From Paenibacillus sp. JCM 10914 (lineage in GTDB: Bacteria > Bacillota > Bacilli > Paenibacillales > Paenibacillaceae): DNA of 64,000 nt. Below, piece after piece: positions 38,448-50,026 of the stretch. The DNA lies in assembly GCF_001315105.1 (NCBI RefSeq), contig NZ_BAZR01000013.1, positions 1 to 64,000 on the forward strand. Direction: 5' to 3'. The notes under the pieces were generated by a model that made no database searches, had not been told where the DNA came from, and saw only the letters and a list, made by a program, of their open reading frames with translations. How positions within the stretch are numbered: position 1 is the first letter of the stretch; every line of letters begins with the position of its first letter. The position numbers and the translations under genes are program-made.

Positions 38448-40118
38448 TTGAATAAGAATCTCTTAAGCATGTTCATGCTGCTATTGGCATGTACGATCGT
38501 GATAGCAGGCTGCTCGGGCAAAAACACAGATAGTCCGAACAGTACCCAAGGTGGCAGCCCATCCGGCAACTCGGACAGTTCGAAACCGGTGGAAATCAGT
38601 GTATTTGCCGTACAAGAATCCAACATTGACATACCGACTAATAAGTTCACCAAACATGTCGAGGAACAATTCGATATTAAATTTAAATGGCAGATCAATC
38701 CATCGGATGGTGCAAAGGAGAAACGTCAGATCTCTTTAGCAAGTGGCGATTATCCTGATGCGTATCTGTTGACCCATTACATTGACGAGTTCTCCCAAGC
38801 AGACGTACTCAAATATGGACAACAGGGTGTATTAGTACCACTGAATGATCTGATTGATCAGCACGGACCCAACATTAAAGCGGCCATGGAAGAAACTCCT
38901 GCAATGAAAGCGCTTGTAACTGCTCCGGATGGAAATATCTACGGACTGGGTGCTTATACGGAATGTTTCCACTGTTCCTACCCTAATAAGATGTGGATTA
39001 ATACGGACTGGCTGGAGAAATTGAATCTGGAAGAACCCCAAACCACGGAAGAATTCAGAGATGTGCTGCGGGCATTCAAAACCCAGGACCCGAACGGTAA
39101 CGGTAAAGCAGATGAAGTACCTCTCAGCGGTTCTACCGAGGACTTCGGTGTACGGATCATCCCGTTTCTAATGAACAGTTTTGTGTATGATGACGATCGA
39201 AACTACTTGATGATGAAAGATGGCAAGGTCGAATCGGCAGCCATTACACCTGAATGGAAGGAAGGCCTGACCTATATTAAGTCATTGTATGACGAGGGTT
39301 TGATCGATCCGGGTGCCTTTACGCAAAATGCGGAAGCGTTCAAGAAGATTGGTGAGAATGCGGAAGCAGAAATTCTCGGTGCAGGAGCGGGCATGCACCC
39401 AGCTATCTTCGTAAACATCGATCCTGGTAACACCCGTTCAGCGCATTACAATCCATTGCCCCCGCTTAGCGGACCGAATGGAGTATCCTACGCTACGCAT
39501 GATGCGGGCGGGGTATCCCCTGGCGCGAAATTTGTCATTACCAATAAAGCCAGTGAAGAAGCTCGTATCGCTTTGATCAAGATGGTGGATTACATGTTCA
39601 CGCCGGAAGGTCAAACGAATGCGGCCAACGGCATGAAAGGGATTGATTGGACCGATCCGGAACCTGGCGATGAAGCGCTTGGAGAAGGCGTGACACCGAT
39701 GGTTAAAACGATTCCTGCGAAGGAAGGCGAAGCACCGCACAATGCGGGATGGAGCGGGATGGGACATTTCTATATGCCAAAAGAGTATCGCGATACCTGG
39801 GTACAGGGTACCGATATCTATGCTTCGGACGGATACGAACGCAGGTTGTATAACGCTTCACTGTTGTATGAAGGCCATGAACCTGAAGAAATCTTCCCGA
39901 TCTGGTCGATCTGGATCGAACCAAGCGTGATCGATGAAGCGAGCATGCTTCAAACCAACCTCAAGAACTACATTGAACAGAACCAGTTGCAGTTCATCAC
40001 AGGTAATAAGAACCTTGACAAGGATTGGGATGCCTATGTAAAAGGATTGAAAGACCTGAAACTGGATCGCTATCTGGAAATTCTGCAGACAGCTTATGAT
40101 AACTCTGCGACGAGCTAA
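38448..40118 (+). CDS. Extracellular sugar-binding lipoprotein of ABC importer (LipO-like)
   Basis: 556 residues. Lipoprotein signal with lipobox IAGC (C22), Ser/Asn/Gly-rich linker (25-48), then a large family-1-type solute-binding fold (SGDYPDAYLL, AKEKRQISLASGDYPD region, and a tyrosine/tryptophan-rich cleft with WSIWIEPSV). It captures oligosaccharide outside the membrane and passes it to the two permeases just upstream. TTG start behind AAGGGAG. Confidence 0.93.
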   Translation: MNKNLLSMFMLLLACTIVIAGCSGKNTDSPNSTQGGSPSGNSDSSKPVEISVFAVQESNIDIPTNKFTKHVEEQFDIKFKWQINPSDGAKEKRQISLASGDYPDAYLLTHYIDEFSQADVLKYGQQGVLVPLNDLIDQHGPNIKAAMEETPAMKALVTAPDGNIYGLGAYTECFHCSYPNKMWINTDWLEKLNLEEPQTTEEFRDVLRAFKTQDPNGNGKADEVPLSGSTEDFGVRIIPFLMNSFVYDDDRNYLMMKDGKVESAAITPEWKEGLTYIKSLYDEGLIDPGAFTQNAEAFKKIGENAEAEILGAGAGMHPAIFVNIDPGNTRSAHYNPLPPLSGPNGVSYATHDAGGVSPGAKFVITNKASEEARIALIKMVDYMFTPEGQTNAANGMKGIDWTDPEPGDEALGEGVTPMVKTIPAKEGEAPHNAGWSGMGHFYMPKEYRDTWVQGTDIYASDGYERRLYNASLLYEGHEPEEIFPIWSIWIEPSVIDEASMLQTNLKNYIEQNQLQFITGNKNLDKDWDAYVKGLKDLKLDRYLEILQTAYDNSATS

Positions 40119-40171
40119 CCAATATATGCTGTTGTGTAGGCCGCTTGAAGCAGGCACAACATACGTAGGCG

Positions 40172-40206
40172 GATGCCGGTCTTTAAACAGATCGGCATCT
40201 CTGCAT
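40172..40206 (+). terminator. Internal hairpin between transporter and enzyme genes
   Basis: GATGCCGGTCT pairs with AGATCGGCATC around TTAAAC. The T-run is weak (CTGCATTTT), so it may attenuate rather than end transcription, keeping the binding protein above the enzymes. Confidence 0.5.
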
Positions 40207-40270
40207 TTTGCCAATATGGAAGGTGGCGGTGGCGTATACGAGGAAGAAGGCTTCATAAGGAGGATTGGAT

Positions 40271-41418
40271 ATGTATGTTGTGACTAATGAAGATAACGAA
40301 AGTCATTCTACTGCGCTTACGATTCCGCGCCGGGGACTACCTGCGCTCCAAGCCAAGCATGGTGGGTCGGGGCCGGTTACGGTTGTCTTTCTTGGTGGAT
40401 CCATCACGGAGGGAGCTGGTGCTTCTGACCCGGATGAGACCAGTTGGCGTGCATTAACCGAGAGGTATTTAAGTGAACGATTCGGCAGTTCGCGGATACG
40501 CTGCATTAACGCAGGCGTGGGCGGAACCGACTCTACCTGGGGGCTCATCGCTTAGACGAACATGTGCTGCAAGCAGGCGTGCTTGATTTGCTATTCGTAG
40601 AATTTAGCGTCAATGATGGTGACAATCGTGAAGAATCGCTGAGGGGCATGGAAGGCATTGTCCGCCAATGTCGGCGTCGAACGCCCGATACCGATATTTG
40701 TTTTGTATATGCAGGAGCGATAAAGAACCTGTCGCGAATCCGGCCATTTAACATTGCGGTTCATGAAGAGGTGGCCGAATTGTATGGCATTCCCTCTATT
40801 GACTTTGCAGCCGGTATCTATAACATGCTTCATATCGGCGAAGTGGAATGGGCATCGCTTGCTCCTGATGGATACCATCCCAATGATCGTGGTCATGCTA
40901 TTTATGCGGGCTTTTTACGGAAGTTCCTGGACGAGATGCTGCTGAAGGAACATGCGAGGCTTGATGATCACGACAGCTTGCCTGTCGAACCCTTAATTAA
41001 GGGGAACTATGAACATGGTGCGATGCTCCATCATGAAACTGCTTGCTATTCTGAAGATTTCTGCATCCAGGAACTGCAACCGGAGAAGGCCTTGATGAAT
41101 TGGCGGTATTCAACGGAGCATCGGTATTCCGATCATCCGCAAGCTGCTCTTGATTTCGCGGCGGAAGGTCAATGCGCCGGTCTGCTTCTGCTTTGCGGTC
41201 CTGACACGGGGATATTTGAATATTCGGTCAACGGTGAACCCTTCGTTCAAGTTAATCCTTTTGACGAATGGTGCCTGCATGCTTATCGGCCGGTTCCCGT
41301 GATCTTTCCGATTCAGAATAAGCGAGGTCCAATCTTTATAACGGTTCGAAATACAGCGTATAAGGATCATCGGAGCCGTGGGATGGAACTGCGCGTGCTG
41401 AAGCTGCTCATGAGTTAG
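40271..41418 (+). CDS. SGNH/GDSL hydrolase, probable carbohydrate esterase (frame broken near 40541)
   Basis: Joined length is 382 residues; no signal peptide. The four SGNH blocks are in order: GGSITEGAG (catalytic Ser), NAGVGGTDSTWG (Gly), FVEFSVNDG (Asn) and DGYHPNDRGH (Asp and His). A C-terminal beta-rich part (about 250-380) is extra. Enzymes like this remove acetyl groups from sugars. One G is lost from a run of Gs near 40541. ATG 40271 follows AAGGAGG. Its place among intracellular GH genes suggests deacetylation of imported oligosaccharide. Confidence 0.85.
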
Positions 41419-41502
41419 CCAAGAACATCAGGGTCTGTAGTCCAGGCGTCGGCGTGTGATATTGTAGTATCATATAAATTTTGAAAAGAGGTGGTGTAAA
41501 TT

Positions 41503-43231
41503 ATGCATAGTCCTGATCATGAGCGCGAAGCCGCTCCAACTGTCATCTCTCTGCGAGAGTTCGGTGACACGACCGACCCGGAGGCCGATACTCAGATGGC
41601 GATGAGACTCGCACTCGAGGCGGCTGGAGCATCAAGGGTCCGGTCATTGTGGACATTCCGCGGGGGTGTTATCATTTTTACCCACATCATGCGGTTCGGG
41701 CATCTTATCATGTGACCAACACCGCCAGCGAGGAAGAACAGCGGGATGTGACGAAGACGATCGGCTTGCTGCTAAAGCAGCTTCATCATGTAACGTTGGA
41801 AGGAAACGACTCGCTGTTCCTGTTTCACGGCAAGCAAACGATGCTTGTGGTTGATGGCTGCACGGATATAGAAATCCGAAATCTGCACTGGGATTACGCC
41901 GCGCCTACCGTGACGGAAATGACGGTGAATGTGCGTGAGGACGCTTACTTGGAGGCAACCGTTCACTTGGACTCTCACTATGAGTTAGTAAACGGAAAAC
42001 TCGAATGGATTGGAGAAGGCTGGCGTTTCGGGGAAGGCCCGATGCAGCTGTGCGACTCAGGACTAAGTGCTACCTGGCGCGTTGATAATTGGCTGGAGCG
42101 GGTATTACATACCGAGGAACTGGCTCGCAATAGCTTCGCCTTCATTTCGAAAACAATGCGTCGCCGGATATCATTCCAGGCACAATCGTGCAAATGCGTG
42201 ATGGCATTCGAGATCAAGTCGGTATGCTAATCGTAGGAAGCTCAAGGGTGACGATGAGGGATGTTGGGATCCATTTCATGCACGGCCTAGGTGTAGTTGG
42301 ACAGTTCAGTGAGGATTTGACCTTTGAGCGGATGGACATTCGACCGCGCCCAGAGACGGGGCGAACCGTGACGGGCTTCGCCGATTTCATTCATCTGTCC
42401 GGCTGCAAGGGTCGGCTAACGATTCGGGATAGTCGTTTTGCAGGAGCACACGACGATGCGATCAATGTCCACGGCACGTATCTGCGAATCGTGGGGAGAA
42501 CGGAGCCCCATCAACTGCTTGTTAGATTCATGCATCCTCAAACCTATGGATTTCCCGCCTTTGTTCCGGGAGACGAAGTCGCATTCGTGGGTGCAGACTC
42601 GCTAACCGCGTATGCTTCGGATCGGATCGCCGCAGTGGAGATGCGATCAGCACGCGAACTGATGATTACGCTGGAGGGACCGCTGCCTGAAGAGATAGGG
42701 GAGCGGGATGTGCTGGAAAATTTAACATGGACGCCGGAGGTTGAGATCATCGGCAATGATTTTGCCAGAATTCCTACGCGCGGCATATTGGCTACCACCC
42801 CAAGGCGCGTCGTGATCCGCGACAATACGTTTACGAACATGCATATGAGTGCGGTACTGGTTGCAGCCGACGCCAATTCTTGGTACGAATCGGGTGCGGT
42901 GGCGGACCTGAGTGTATTGGATAATCGATTTATCCAATGCGGCGGCGGCGAACATCCGGTGATCCAGATTGCACCTGAGAACAGCCATTCGAATGTCCAG
43001 ACCCCCGTACACCGTAACATTCGAATCGTAGGCAATCAATTTGTAAAGATCCGTGGTGCGGTACTGTCGGCGAGAAGTACGAAAGGGCTTTGGTTTAAGC
43101 ATAATGAGATCCTGCTGGAACATAGGGGTTCGTCATACGGGCAGCCGCTGCTTGAAGAATTCGTTAAGCTCGAAGGTTGCACAGAAGTGGATATAAACTC
43201 GAATACGTTGAACGTAAGCGAAACGACTTAA
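41503..43231 (+). CDS. GH110-like alpha-1,3-galactosidase, right-handed beta-helix (two frame lesions near 41635 and 42150)
   Basis: Joined length is 576 residues, normal for GH110. N-terminal cap with PVIVDIPRGCYHFYPHHAV, then repeated helix turns such as VTLEGNDSLFLFHGKQTMLV and VTMRDVGIHFMHGLGVVGQF. GAHDDAINVHG (codons 42446-42478) carries the paired aspartates expected in the GH110 active site. GH110 enzymes remove the alpha-1,3-galactose of blood-group B or linear B structures by inversion. No signal peptide. Missing bases: one A near 41635 and one A in an A-run near 42150. The family is mostly known from Bacteroidetes and actinomycetes, so another beta-helix family is the main alternative. 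Confidence 0.75.
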
Positions 43232-43244
43232 GGAGGCGAAGTAA

Positions 43245-45673
43245 ATGGGAGAGAACATGCAGCTGCAGTACGATAAGCCGGCTTCGGTCTGGACCGAGGC
43301 ACTCCCGATCGGCAATGGACGACTTGGCGCCATGATATACGGCGGTGTAGAACGGGAAACGATCAGCTTAAATGAGGATACGCTGTGGTCAGGTTATCCG
43401 CGTGACTGGAATAACCCGTCGGCGCGGGAAGTCTTGCCTGATATTCGAAAGCGGGTACAACAAGGGCATTACACGGAAGCCGACCAGCTAGGACGAAAAA
43501 TGATGGGACCCTATACGGAATCCTATTTGCCGTTTGGCGATTTACGTTTGAGCTTTGATCACGGGGCCGTATATCATTCGTACCGAAGATCGCTGGATTT
43601 AGCTAATGCCGTTCAGCGGACGGAATATGGAATCGGTGACGTGTTCTTTACGCGGGAAATGTTTGCCTCTAGTCCAGATCAGATTATTACGCTTCGGCTC
43701 ACTTCCAGCGTTCCTGGCGCACTTAATTTCCATGCACGTCTGGATAGCCCGCTGCGACATACTGCGAACATCGAAGGAGAGGTCTTCGTGCTGCGGGGAT
43801 TCGCACCTGAACGCGTGGAGCCGAATTATGTATCTTCATCTGAGCCCATTCGTTACGGCGAACCTGAGCTTACAAGCGCGATGGCCTTTGAAGGTCAACT
43901 GATTGTCGCCGAAACGGATGGCCGTGTCAGCTTGGACGCAGGCGGCATTCATGTTCTGAATGCTACCGAAGCTGTTTTATATTTTAGCGCTGCGACAAGT
44001 TTCAACGGCTTTGATCAGATACCAGGAAACAAGGTGGACGGAGATAATCCGGCAGTCGTTGCGGCTACCTCTGCAGCCGCTTACTTGTCAGGAGCACAGG
44101 CTAAGTGCTGGACTGAGGTGCGCGAGCGGCATGTTAACGATTATCGCAGCTTATATGAACGTGTAAGTCTGCGCATAGGCGGATCATCGGTAAGCGAGAG
44201 TAAGGACATGGATACCGAGCGGCGGATTGAACAATTTGGTGCCAAAGATCCAGGTTTGGTTGAGTTGCTGTTTCACTATGGCCGATATCTGTTAATCTCC
44301 AGCTCTAGGCCGGGCACCCAAGCCGCCAATCTGCAGGGCATTTGGAATGCATCGACCGTCCGCCATGGAGCAGTAACTGGACCCTTAACATTAATGCGGA
44401 AATGAACTATTGGCCGGCAGAAGTGTGCAACTTAGCGGAATGCCACCAACCTCTGCTGGAGATGATCAAGAATCTGTCGGAGAATGGAGCCGAAACGGCG
44501 GCAGTTCATTATGGGACAAGAGGGTGGACGGTACACCATAACACGGACATCTGGGCTCATACCGCACCCGTTGGCAATTACGGAGAAGGGGATCCGGCCT
44601 GGGCTCTTTGGCAGATGGGAGGGATCTGGCTGACGCAGCATTTATGGGAGCATTATGCCTTTAGCGGCGATGAAGCTTATTTGCGTGATTTTGCTTATCC
44701 CATTTTGAAGGAAGCCGCTTTCTTTGCATTGGACTGGTTGATAGAGGACAGCTCCGGGTACCTTGTGACCTCTCCGTCAACCTCACCTGAGCATAAATTT
44801 CGTACGCCTGAAGGAACCGCCGCGATCAGTGAAGGGGCAACCATGGATATCTCGCTCATCTGGGAACTGTTCACGAATAGCATAGAAGCTGCTCACATCC
44901 TTGGTGTGGACTCGGAGTTCCGTGAGGAATTAATCCAGAAGCGGGACCGATTGCTGCCTCTTCAGATCGGGCGATATGGTCAGTTGCAAGAGTGGTCCAA
45001 GGACTTTGAAGATGAAGATGTATTTCATCGCCACACTTCGCATCTAATCGGCGTGCATCCCGGGCGGCAGCTGTCGGAGAGAGACACGCCGGAGCTATTT
45101 GCAGCCGCGAGAACATCTCTGGAGCGGCGGGGTGACGAAAGCACAGGCTGGAGTTTAGGGTGGAGAGTTGCGCTATGGAGCCGATTCGGCGAAGGGGATC
45201 GTGCGTTGGAGCTTCTGTCCAACATGCTGAGACTTGTGAAAGACGGTGAGACGGAGCGTTACGAACAAGGAGGCGTGTATGCGAGTTTGTTAGGGGCGCA
45301 CCCACCGTTTCAAATCGACGGAAATTTTGCTGCCACAGCCGGTATCGCGGAAATGCTGTTGCAATCCCATCGTTCCACGCTGATGCTGCTTCCCGCATTG
45401 CCGGATGCTTGGCAAGCAGGTGAGGTTCGAGGCCTACGCGCACGCGGAGGTTTTGAAGTGAGTATTCGCTGGGAGAACGGAAGTTTAGAAGAGGCGGAGA
45501 TCACCTCCTGTTCCGGACATAGGTGCAGCGTAAGTGCAGGAAGTGAAGCGAAGCTAACGGTTTATCATGGAGATATCGAGGTTCCGATTCAACGCGCAGA
45601 TGACGGTACAATATCATTCTCAACAGATACGGGAACAACGTATCGGCTGGTTAAGCAACCATATGCCGGTTAA
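43245..45673 (+). CDS. GH95 alpha-L-fucosidase, first copy (frame broken near 44354)
   Basis: Joined length is 809 residues. N-terminal beta-sandwich starts YDKPASVWTEALPIGNGRLG and ISLNEDTLWSGYPRDW; after a helical linker the (alpha/alpha)6 barrel begins near 44320 with QAANLQGIWNAS and WTLNINAEMNYWPAEVCN (active-site Asn residues). STSPEHKF holds the general acid Glu and QIDGNFAATAGIAEMLLQ the Asp. Family members remove alpha-1,2-fucose (some act on L-galactose). No signal peptide. One G is missing near 44354. SD AAGGAGG, 13 bases after the GH110 gene. Confidence 0.92.
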
Positions 45674-45685
45674 GGAGGAACGGAC

Positions 45686-48050
45686 ATGAGCAGTTATGCA
45701 GATTCGTCAAAATTATGGTATACAAAACCAGCTCATCGCTGGTCCGAAGGTCTGCCGCTTGGTAATGGAAGAATCGGCGCAGTAGTCATGTCCTCTCCAC
45801 AGCGTGAGGTGTGGAGTTTAACCGAATCCAGTTATTGGTCGGGTCGAGCGGAAGAGACTCCCGGAGAGGGCGGAGGGAAACCAGCGCTCGAAGCAGTGAG
45901 AAAGCTGTTATTCGCCGGAGATTATGCAGGAGCAGATCGACTAGCTAAAATGCACTTTCAGCCATTAAAGCAAAACTTTGGTACACATCTTGGCATGTGT
46001 AACGCTGTGATTGAATTTGTGTCTTCACCTCAGGAAGAATTGGCCGAGTTCAGGCGCGAGCTGGATCTAACAACAGCGCTACATTATACAACCAGCGGTT
46101 CGGATGGAACTAGGGAGGCCCTGCATCGTGAGATGTTCACTTCCCATGCCGATGATCTTCTCGTTGCGCGAATATGGGCGGAAGGATCAGGGAATGTTTC
46201 GTTTACGTTCAGCTTAGAAGGGCAAACAGACAATTTTATGTCTCGCTCTTTTGGTTCGGCTGCACTGGAATTTCAAGGCATGGCAACGGAAAATGTCCAC
46301 AGTGACGGTAATTGCGGGGTATCTTGCCTAGGATGGATACACATCGAGACCAGAGGCGGTTCAGTCCGTACGGATGGTCAGCAGATTATGGTTGAGGACG
46401 CTGATGAGGCTTTGATCTATCTGGATGTACGCACGGATTATCGACAGAATGTTGTAGCGGAGGCCAAGACCGCTCGAGATCAAGTAGAGCTAGCATTGGC
46501 AAAAGGCTACGAGGGTTTAAAAGCCGACCATTTGAGCGATTATGGTCCTTGTATGATCGGGTCTTCATAGAACTAGGGACAACGCCAACTTCCGCGACGG
46601 ATCCAAGCCATCTGCCAACGGATCAGCGAATTTCCAGGCTAGCGCAGGGCAAGCATGATCCGCAGCTATTCGCACTCTTCTTTCAATATGGACGTTATTT
46701 GACGCTTGCGGGTTCACGGGAGGATTCCCAACTGCCTATGCATCTCCAGGGCATCTGGAACGACGGTGAAGCCTGCCGTATGGGCTGGAGCTGCGATTAT
46801 CATCTTGATATCAATACCCAGATGAATTATTACCCGACAGAGGTAATCCATCTTGCGAGAGTCACTTGCCATTGATGCGTTATCTTGAGGATTTGGCAGA
46901 GGCCGGGCGCACGACCGCCCGTCAGTATTATGATTCGCCAGGGTGGGTAGCCCATGTCTTCTCAAACGTATGGGGGTTCACAGACCCGGGTTGGGACACT
47001 TCATGGGGACTAAATGTTACAGGTGGGTTGTGGCTCGCGGTTCATATGATCGAGCATTATCGATTTAGCGACGATCGCGAATTTTTGGAGAAGCAGGCAT
47101 ATCCGGTGCTCCGTGAAGCATCGTTATTCTTTCTCGATTACATGACAGTTCATCCGGTGAAGGACTGGTTGGTCACGGGTCCGTCCAACTCGCCAGAGAA
47201 CCACTTCTATTCTGGAGAACGGGGGGATGGAGCCTGGCAGCTCTCCATGGGCTCGACGATTGATCAGGTGCTGGTGCGTGAGCTGTTTGAATTCTGCTTG
47301 GAGGCCGGGCAGCTCATCGGAAAGGATGAAGATCTAAGACCGCGTTTGGAACAAGCGATTAAGCAATTACCACCGCTGCTCATCGGCAGTAAAGGGCAAG
47401 TGCAGGAGTGGCTGGAGGATTATGAAGAGGCGCAGCCTGAACATCGTCACATGTCTCATCTTTTCGCATTGTATCCTGCTAATCAGATTACGCCGGAGGG
47501 AACACCGGAACTGGCAGCGGCGGCAACCGTAACGCTGGAGAACCGCAAACTTCAGGATGAACTCGAAGATATTGAGTTTACGGCAGCGTTATTCGCATTG
47601 TATTATGCACGGCTGCATGACGGAGATAGCGCCTTAGGGCATGTCCGCCATCTGATTAGTGAATTGTGCTTCGATAATCTCTTTACTTTCTCCAGAGCGG
47701 GTATTGCGGGGGCAGAGAGCAATATTTTCGTGATTGATGGCAACATGGGAGGTACTGCTGCCATAGCGGAGATGCTGCTGCAAAGTCATGGAGGAGAAAT
47801 CACCCTGTTGCCAGCATTGCCTGCTGCTTGGCCGACGGGCAAAGTGAATGGGTTGCGAGCGAAAGGCAATGTGGTTGTAGATCTAGCCTGGGCTCATGGC
47901 AAGCTTACCTCTGCACGCATCCGCACGTTCTCACCCGGGCCGAAGACTGTCCGCTGGGGCGGCAATCAGATATCCTTCGAGGCTGGGTCTGGTTCCGAGT
48001 ATATATTTGACTCGCAGCTGCAGCTCAGACAAACTCAGACCTCGAACTAG
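45686..48050 (+). CDS. GH95-family enzyme, second divergent copy (two frame lesions near 46546 and 46857)
   Basis: Joined length is 788 residues. Same layout as the first copy: LWYTKPAHRWSEGLPLGNGR, then a barrel with MHLQGIWND, WSCDYHLDINTQMNYYPTEV, GPSNSPENHFYSGERGDG (acid Glu) and VIDGNMGGTAAIAEMLLQSH (Asp). It differs much from the first copy (QMNYY for EMNYW, DGNMGG for DGNFAA), so it probably takes another linkage or sugar. Each lesion is one lost G. No signal peptide; SD GGAGGAAC. Confidence 0.88.
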
Positions 48051-48068
48051 AAAATTTCAAAGAAATTT

Positions 48069-48093
48069 AGCCGCGATTCATTCGCGGCTTTTC
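48069..48093 (+). terminator. Rho-independent terminator after the GH95 pair
   Basis: AGCCGCGA / TCGCGGCT stem, TTTTC tail, 18 bases after the stop. It ends the 36.4-48 kb operon and sets the SDR-kinase pair apart. Confidence 0.8.
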
Positions 48094-48178
48094 AATGTAA
48101 AGAAGGATATCCACACCCTATGTTGAAGCTATTTAGGGACAACGATCTGAGAAATCAAGGTGAGGGAGCTGATAAGGC

Positions 48179-48961
48179 ATGGACTTAGGACTCAAAGAAA
48201 AAGTGGTGCTGATTACCGGCGGGAGTAGGGGAATTGGTCTTGAGACCGCAGTGACGTTTGCTTTGGAAGGAGCCAAGGTGGCTATTTGTGCAAGGGACGA
48301 AGAGCAATTAGCTGCAGCGGCTGATCATATCAGGCATGCAACGGCATCTGAGGTGCTTGCCATTGCAGCGGACGTGACGAAACCCGAGGAGTGCATACAA
48401 GCTGTATCCGATACCGTCCAGCACTACGGTCGACTCGATATTTTGGTGAATAATGCGGGGACCGCTGCTGCGAAGCCATTCGAGTTGATCGAAGACGAGC
48501 AATGGGCATCGGATCTGGATCTCAAACTATTTGGCGCTATTCGATTTTCGCGTGCAGCGGTTCCTCATATTCGTGAGAATGGGGGTGGGGCGATCATTAA
48601 TGTCACGACTTCCTGGGCGAAGACGCCGCCGGCTTCATCCATGCCGAGCAGTGTCAGCAGAGCAGCAGGGCAGGCCATGACTAAGGCAATGAGTCACGAT
48701 CTGGCACCCGATCGCATCAGAGTAAACACCGTTTGTGTCGGAATGATCCGCAGTGCACAGCTGGAGGAACGGTGGAAGCGCGAGGAACCAGGATTAACAT
48801 GGGAAGAGTTTGCCCGGGAACCACGCCATAAGATTCCGCTAGGACGCATAGGGAATACGGAAGAAGCGGCCAAGGTCATCGTCTTTTTAGCCTCAGATGC
48901 CGCCTCTTATGTAACCGGAACTTCCATTAATATCGATGGCGGTTCAGCCCCGGCTTTATAG
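48179..48961 (+). CDS. SDR family oxidoreductase with altered catalytic residues
   Basis: 260 residues. Rossmann motif LITGGSRGIGLETAV, the NNAG motif (ILVNNAGTAAAKPF) and INIDGGSAPAL at the end are normal. The usual YxxxK catalytic pair is not there: the place reads SSVSRAAGQAMTKAM, so Tyr is Ser and Lys is Arg. Such a protein may use another mechanism, or bind a nucleotide or sugar without normal reduction. It is followed 34 bases later by the BadF-type kinase, so a sugar role is likely. Confidence 0.85.
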   Translation: MDLGLKEKVVLITGGSRGIGLETAVTFALEGAKVAICARDEEQLAAAADHIRHATASEVLAIAADVTKPEECIQAVSDTVQHYGRLDILVNNAGTAAAKPFELIEDEQWASDLDLKLFGAIRFSRAAVPHIRENGGGAIINVTTSWAKTPPASSMPSSVSRAAGQAMTKAMSHDLAPDRIRVNTVCVGMIRSAQLEERWKREEPGLTWEEFAREPRHKIPLGRIGNTEEAAKVIVFLASDAASYVTGTSINIDGGSAPAL

Positions 48962-48995
48962 ACCGTAAGCAATTGGATTTAGGAGGATCTGCAGT

Positions 48996-49973
48996 ATGGT
49001 TCATGATGTAGTCATTGGAGTGGATGGTGGTGGATCACAAACGCGCGTCATGGTCAGTGATTTGACTGGAAATATACTGTCCTATGCCGTTGGTGGGGCA
49101 TCCTCGATTCATAAAGACAGCAATGCACACGTAAATGTTCAGAGAACCATCCAATCGTCGCTTGCCATGGCGGGTTGCAGCGTGGATCAAGTGAAGGGGC
49201 TGTACGCGGGAATAGCGGGTTACGAATCCGATCAAGACTTGGAGTGGGTTACCCAATTAACCGATGTAGAAGGCCTAGACTGCCCGAAATGGTATGTAAA
49301 CGATTCGCTTGTTGCGCATGCAGGAGCATTTATCGGACAGCCGGGTATCGTTGTCGTGTCAGGGACGGGATCGATGATTCTGGCTATAACCGAACAAAAG
49401 ATGGCTATCAAGAATATAGACTTTCATCATTATGCAGCCAGTGCCGCAAGGTTTCTCGCTTATGATGCTGTGTATCAGGCATTGGCTGGGAATACGCACG
49501 GATCGGATGAAACATTGATTCGTGATATTCAATCCTATTGGGGCGTTAACAACCTAGAACAGCTTCGATTCTTGGCGGCTCAAGGTTTTGTAGAAAATCG
49601 AATGGAGCGAAACAAGAAATTCGGCGAAATGGCCCCAATGATCACAGATGCTGCCGAAGCTGGAAGTTACATGGCCCAGATCGTATGTGATAGAGCCATA
49701 GGGGAGATCATGGTAGGTGTCGAAATTCTAGGTTCATACTTCCAATCGGCTCAAGTGTCGGTTACAGGAATCGGGAGTGTCATGAACTGTTCCTATATGA
49801 GATCAAAGTTCGCCGACCGTTTGCAATCGGGCAATAATAAACAATATGATTACACAACCCCAGAGTTATCGGCCGTATCCGGTGCCGTGTTAAAGGCACT
49901 TCAGAGTTTAGGGATATCCATAGAAATACATATGATCGAATCCATACGCAGACACCCTAATGCTTCTTGGTAA
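48996..49973 (+). CDS. BadF/BadG/BcrA/BcrD-type ATPase, N-acetylhexosamine kinase-like
   Basis: 325 residues of the ASKHA fold. Phosphate-1 loop VIGVDGGGSQTRVMVSD, an activating segment GGASSIHKDS, the connect and adenosine motifs IVVVSGTGSMILA and VTGIGSVMNCSYM. Relatives phosphorylate N-acetylglucosamine or glucosamine. In this locus it would trap an imported amino sugar. Substrate is inferred. SD AGGAGG. Confidence 0.85.
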   Translation: MVHDVVIGVDGGGSQTRVMVSDLTGNILSYAVGGASSIHKDSNAHVNVQRTIQSSLAMAGCSVDQVKGLYAGIAGYESDQDLEWVTQLTDVEGLDCPKWYVNDSLVAHAGAFIGQPGIVVVSGTGSMILAITEQKMAIKNIDFHHYAASAARFLAYDAVYQALAGNTHGSDETLIRDIQSYWGVNNLEQLRFLAAQGFVENRMERNKKFGEMAPMITDAAEAGSYMAQIVCDRAIGEIMVGVEILGSYFQSAQVSVTGIGSVMNCSYMRSKFADRLQSGNNKQYDYTTPELSAVSGAVLKALQSLGISIEIHMIESIRRHPNASW

Positions 49974-49992
49974 GTAGTTCTTAATGATTAAG

Positions 49993-50026
49993 AAAGTGTT
50001 TGATCTCTGATCAAATGCTTTTTTTG
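49993..50026 (+). terminator. Rho-independent terminator of the SDR-kinase pair
   Basis: AAGTGTTTGATC pairs with GATCAAATGCTT around TCT, followed by TTTTTT, 20 bases after the stop. Confidence 0.88.

Noticed and set aside
44871..45443. 190-residue minus-strand frame
   Set aside because: Antisense of the first GH95 gene with high His/Pro shadow composition.
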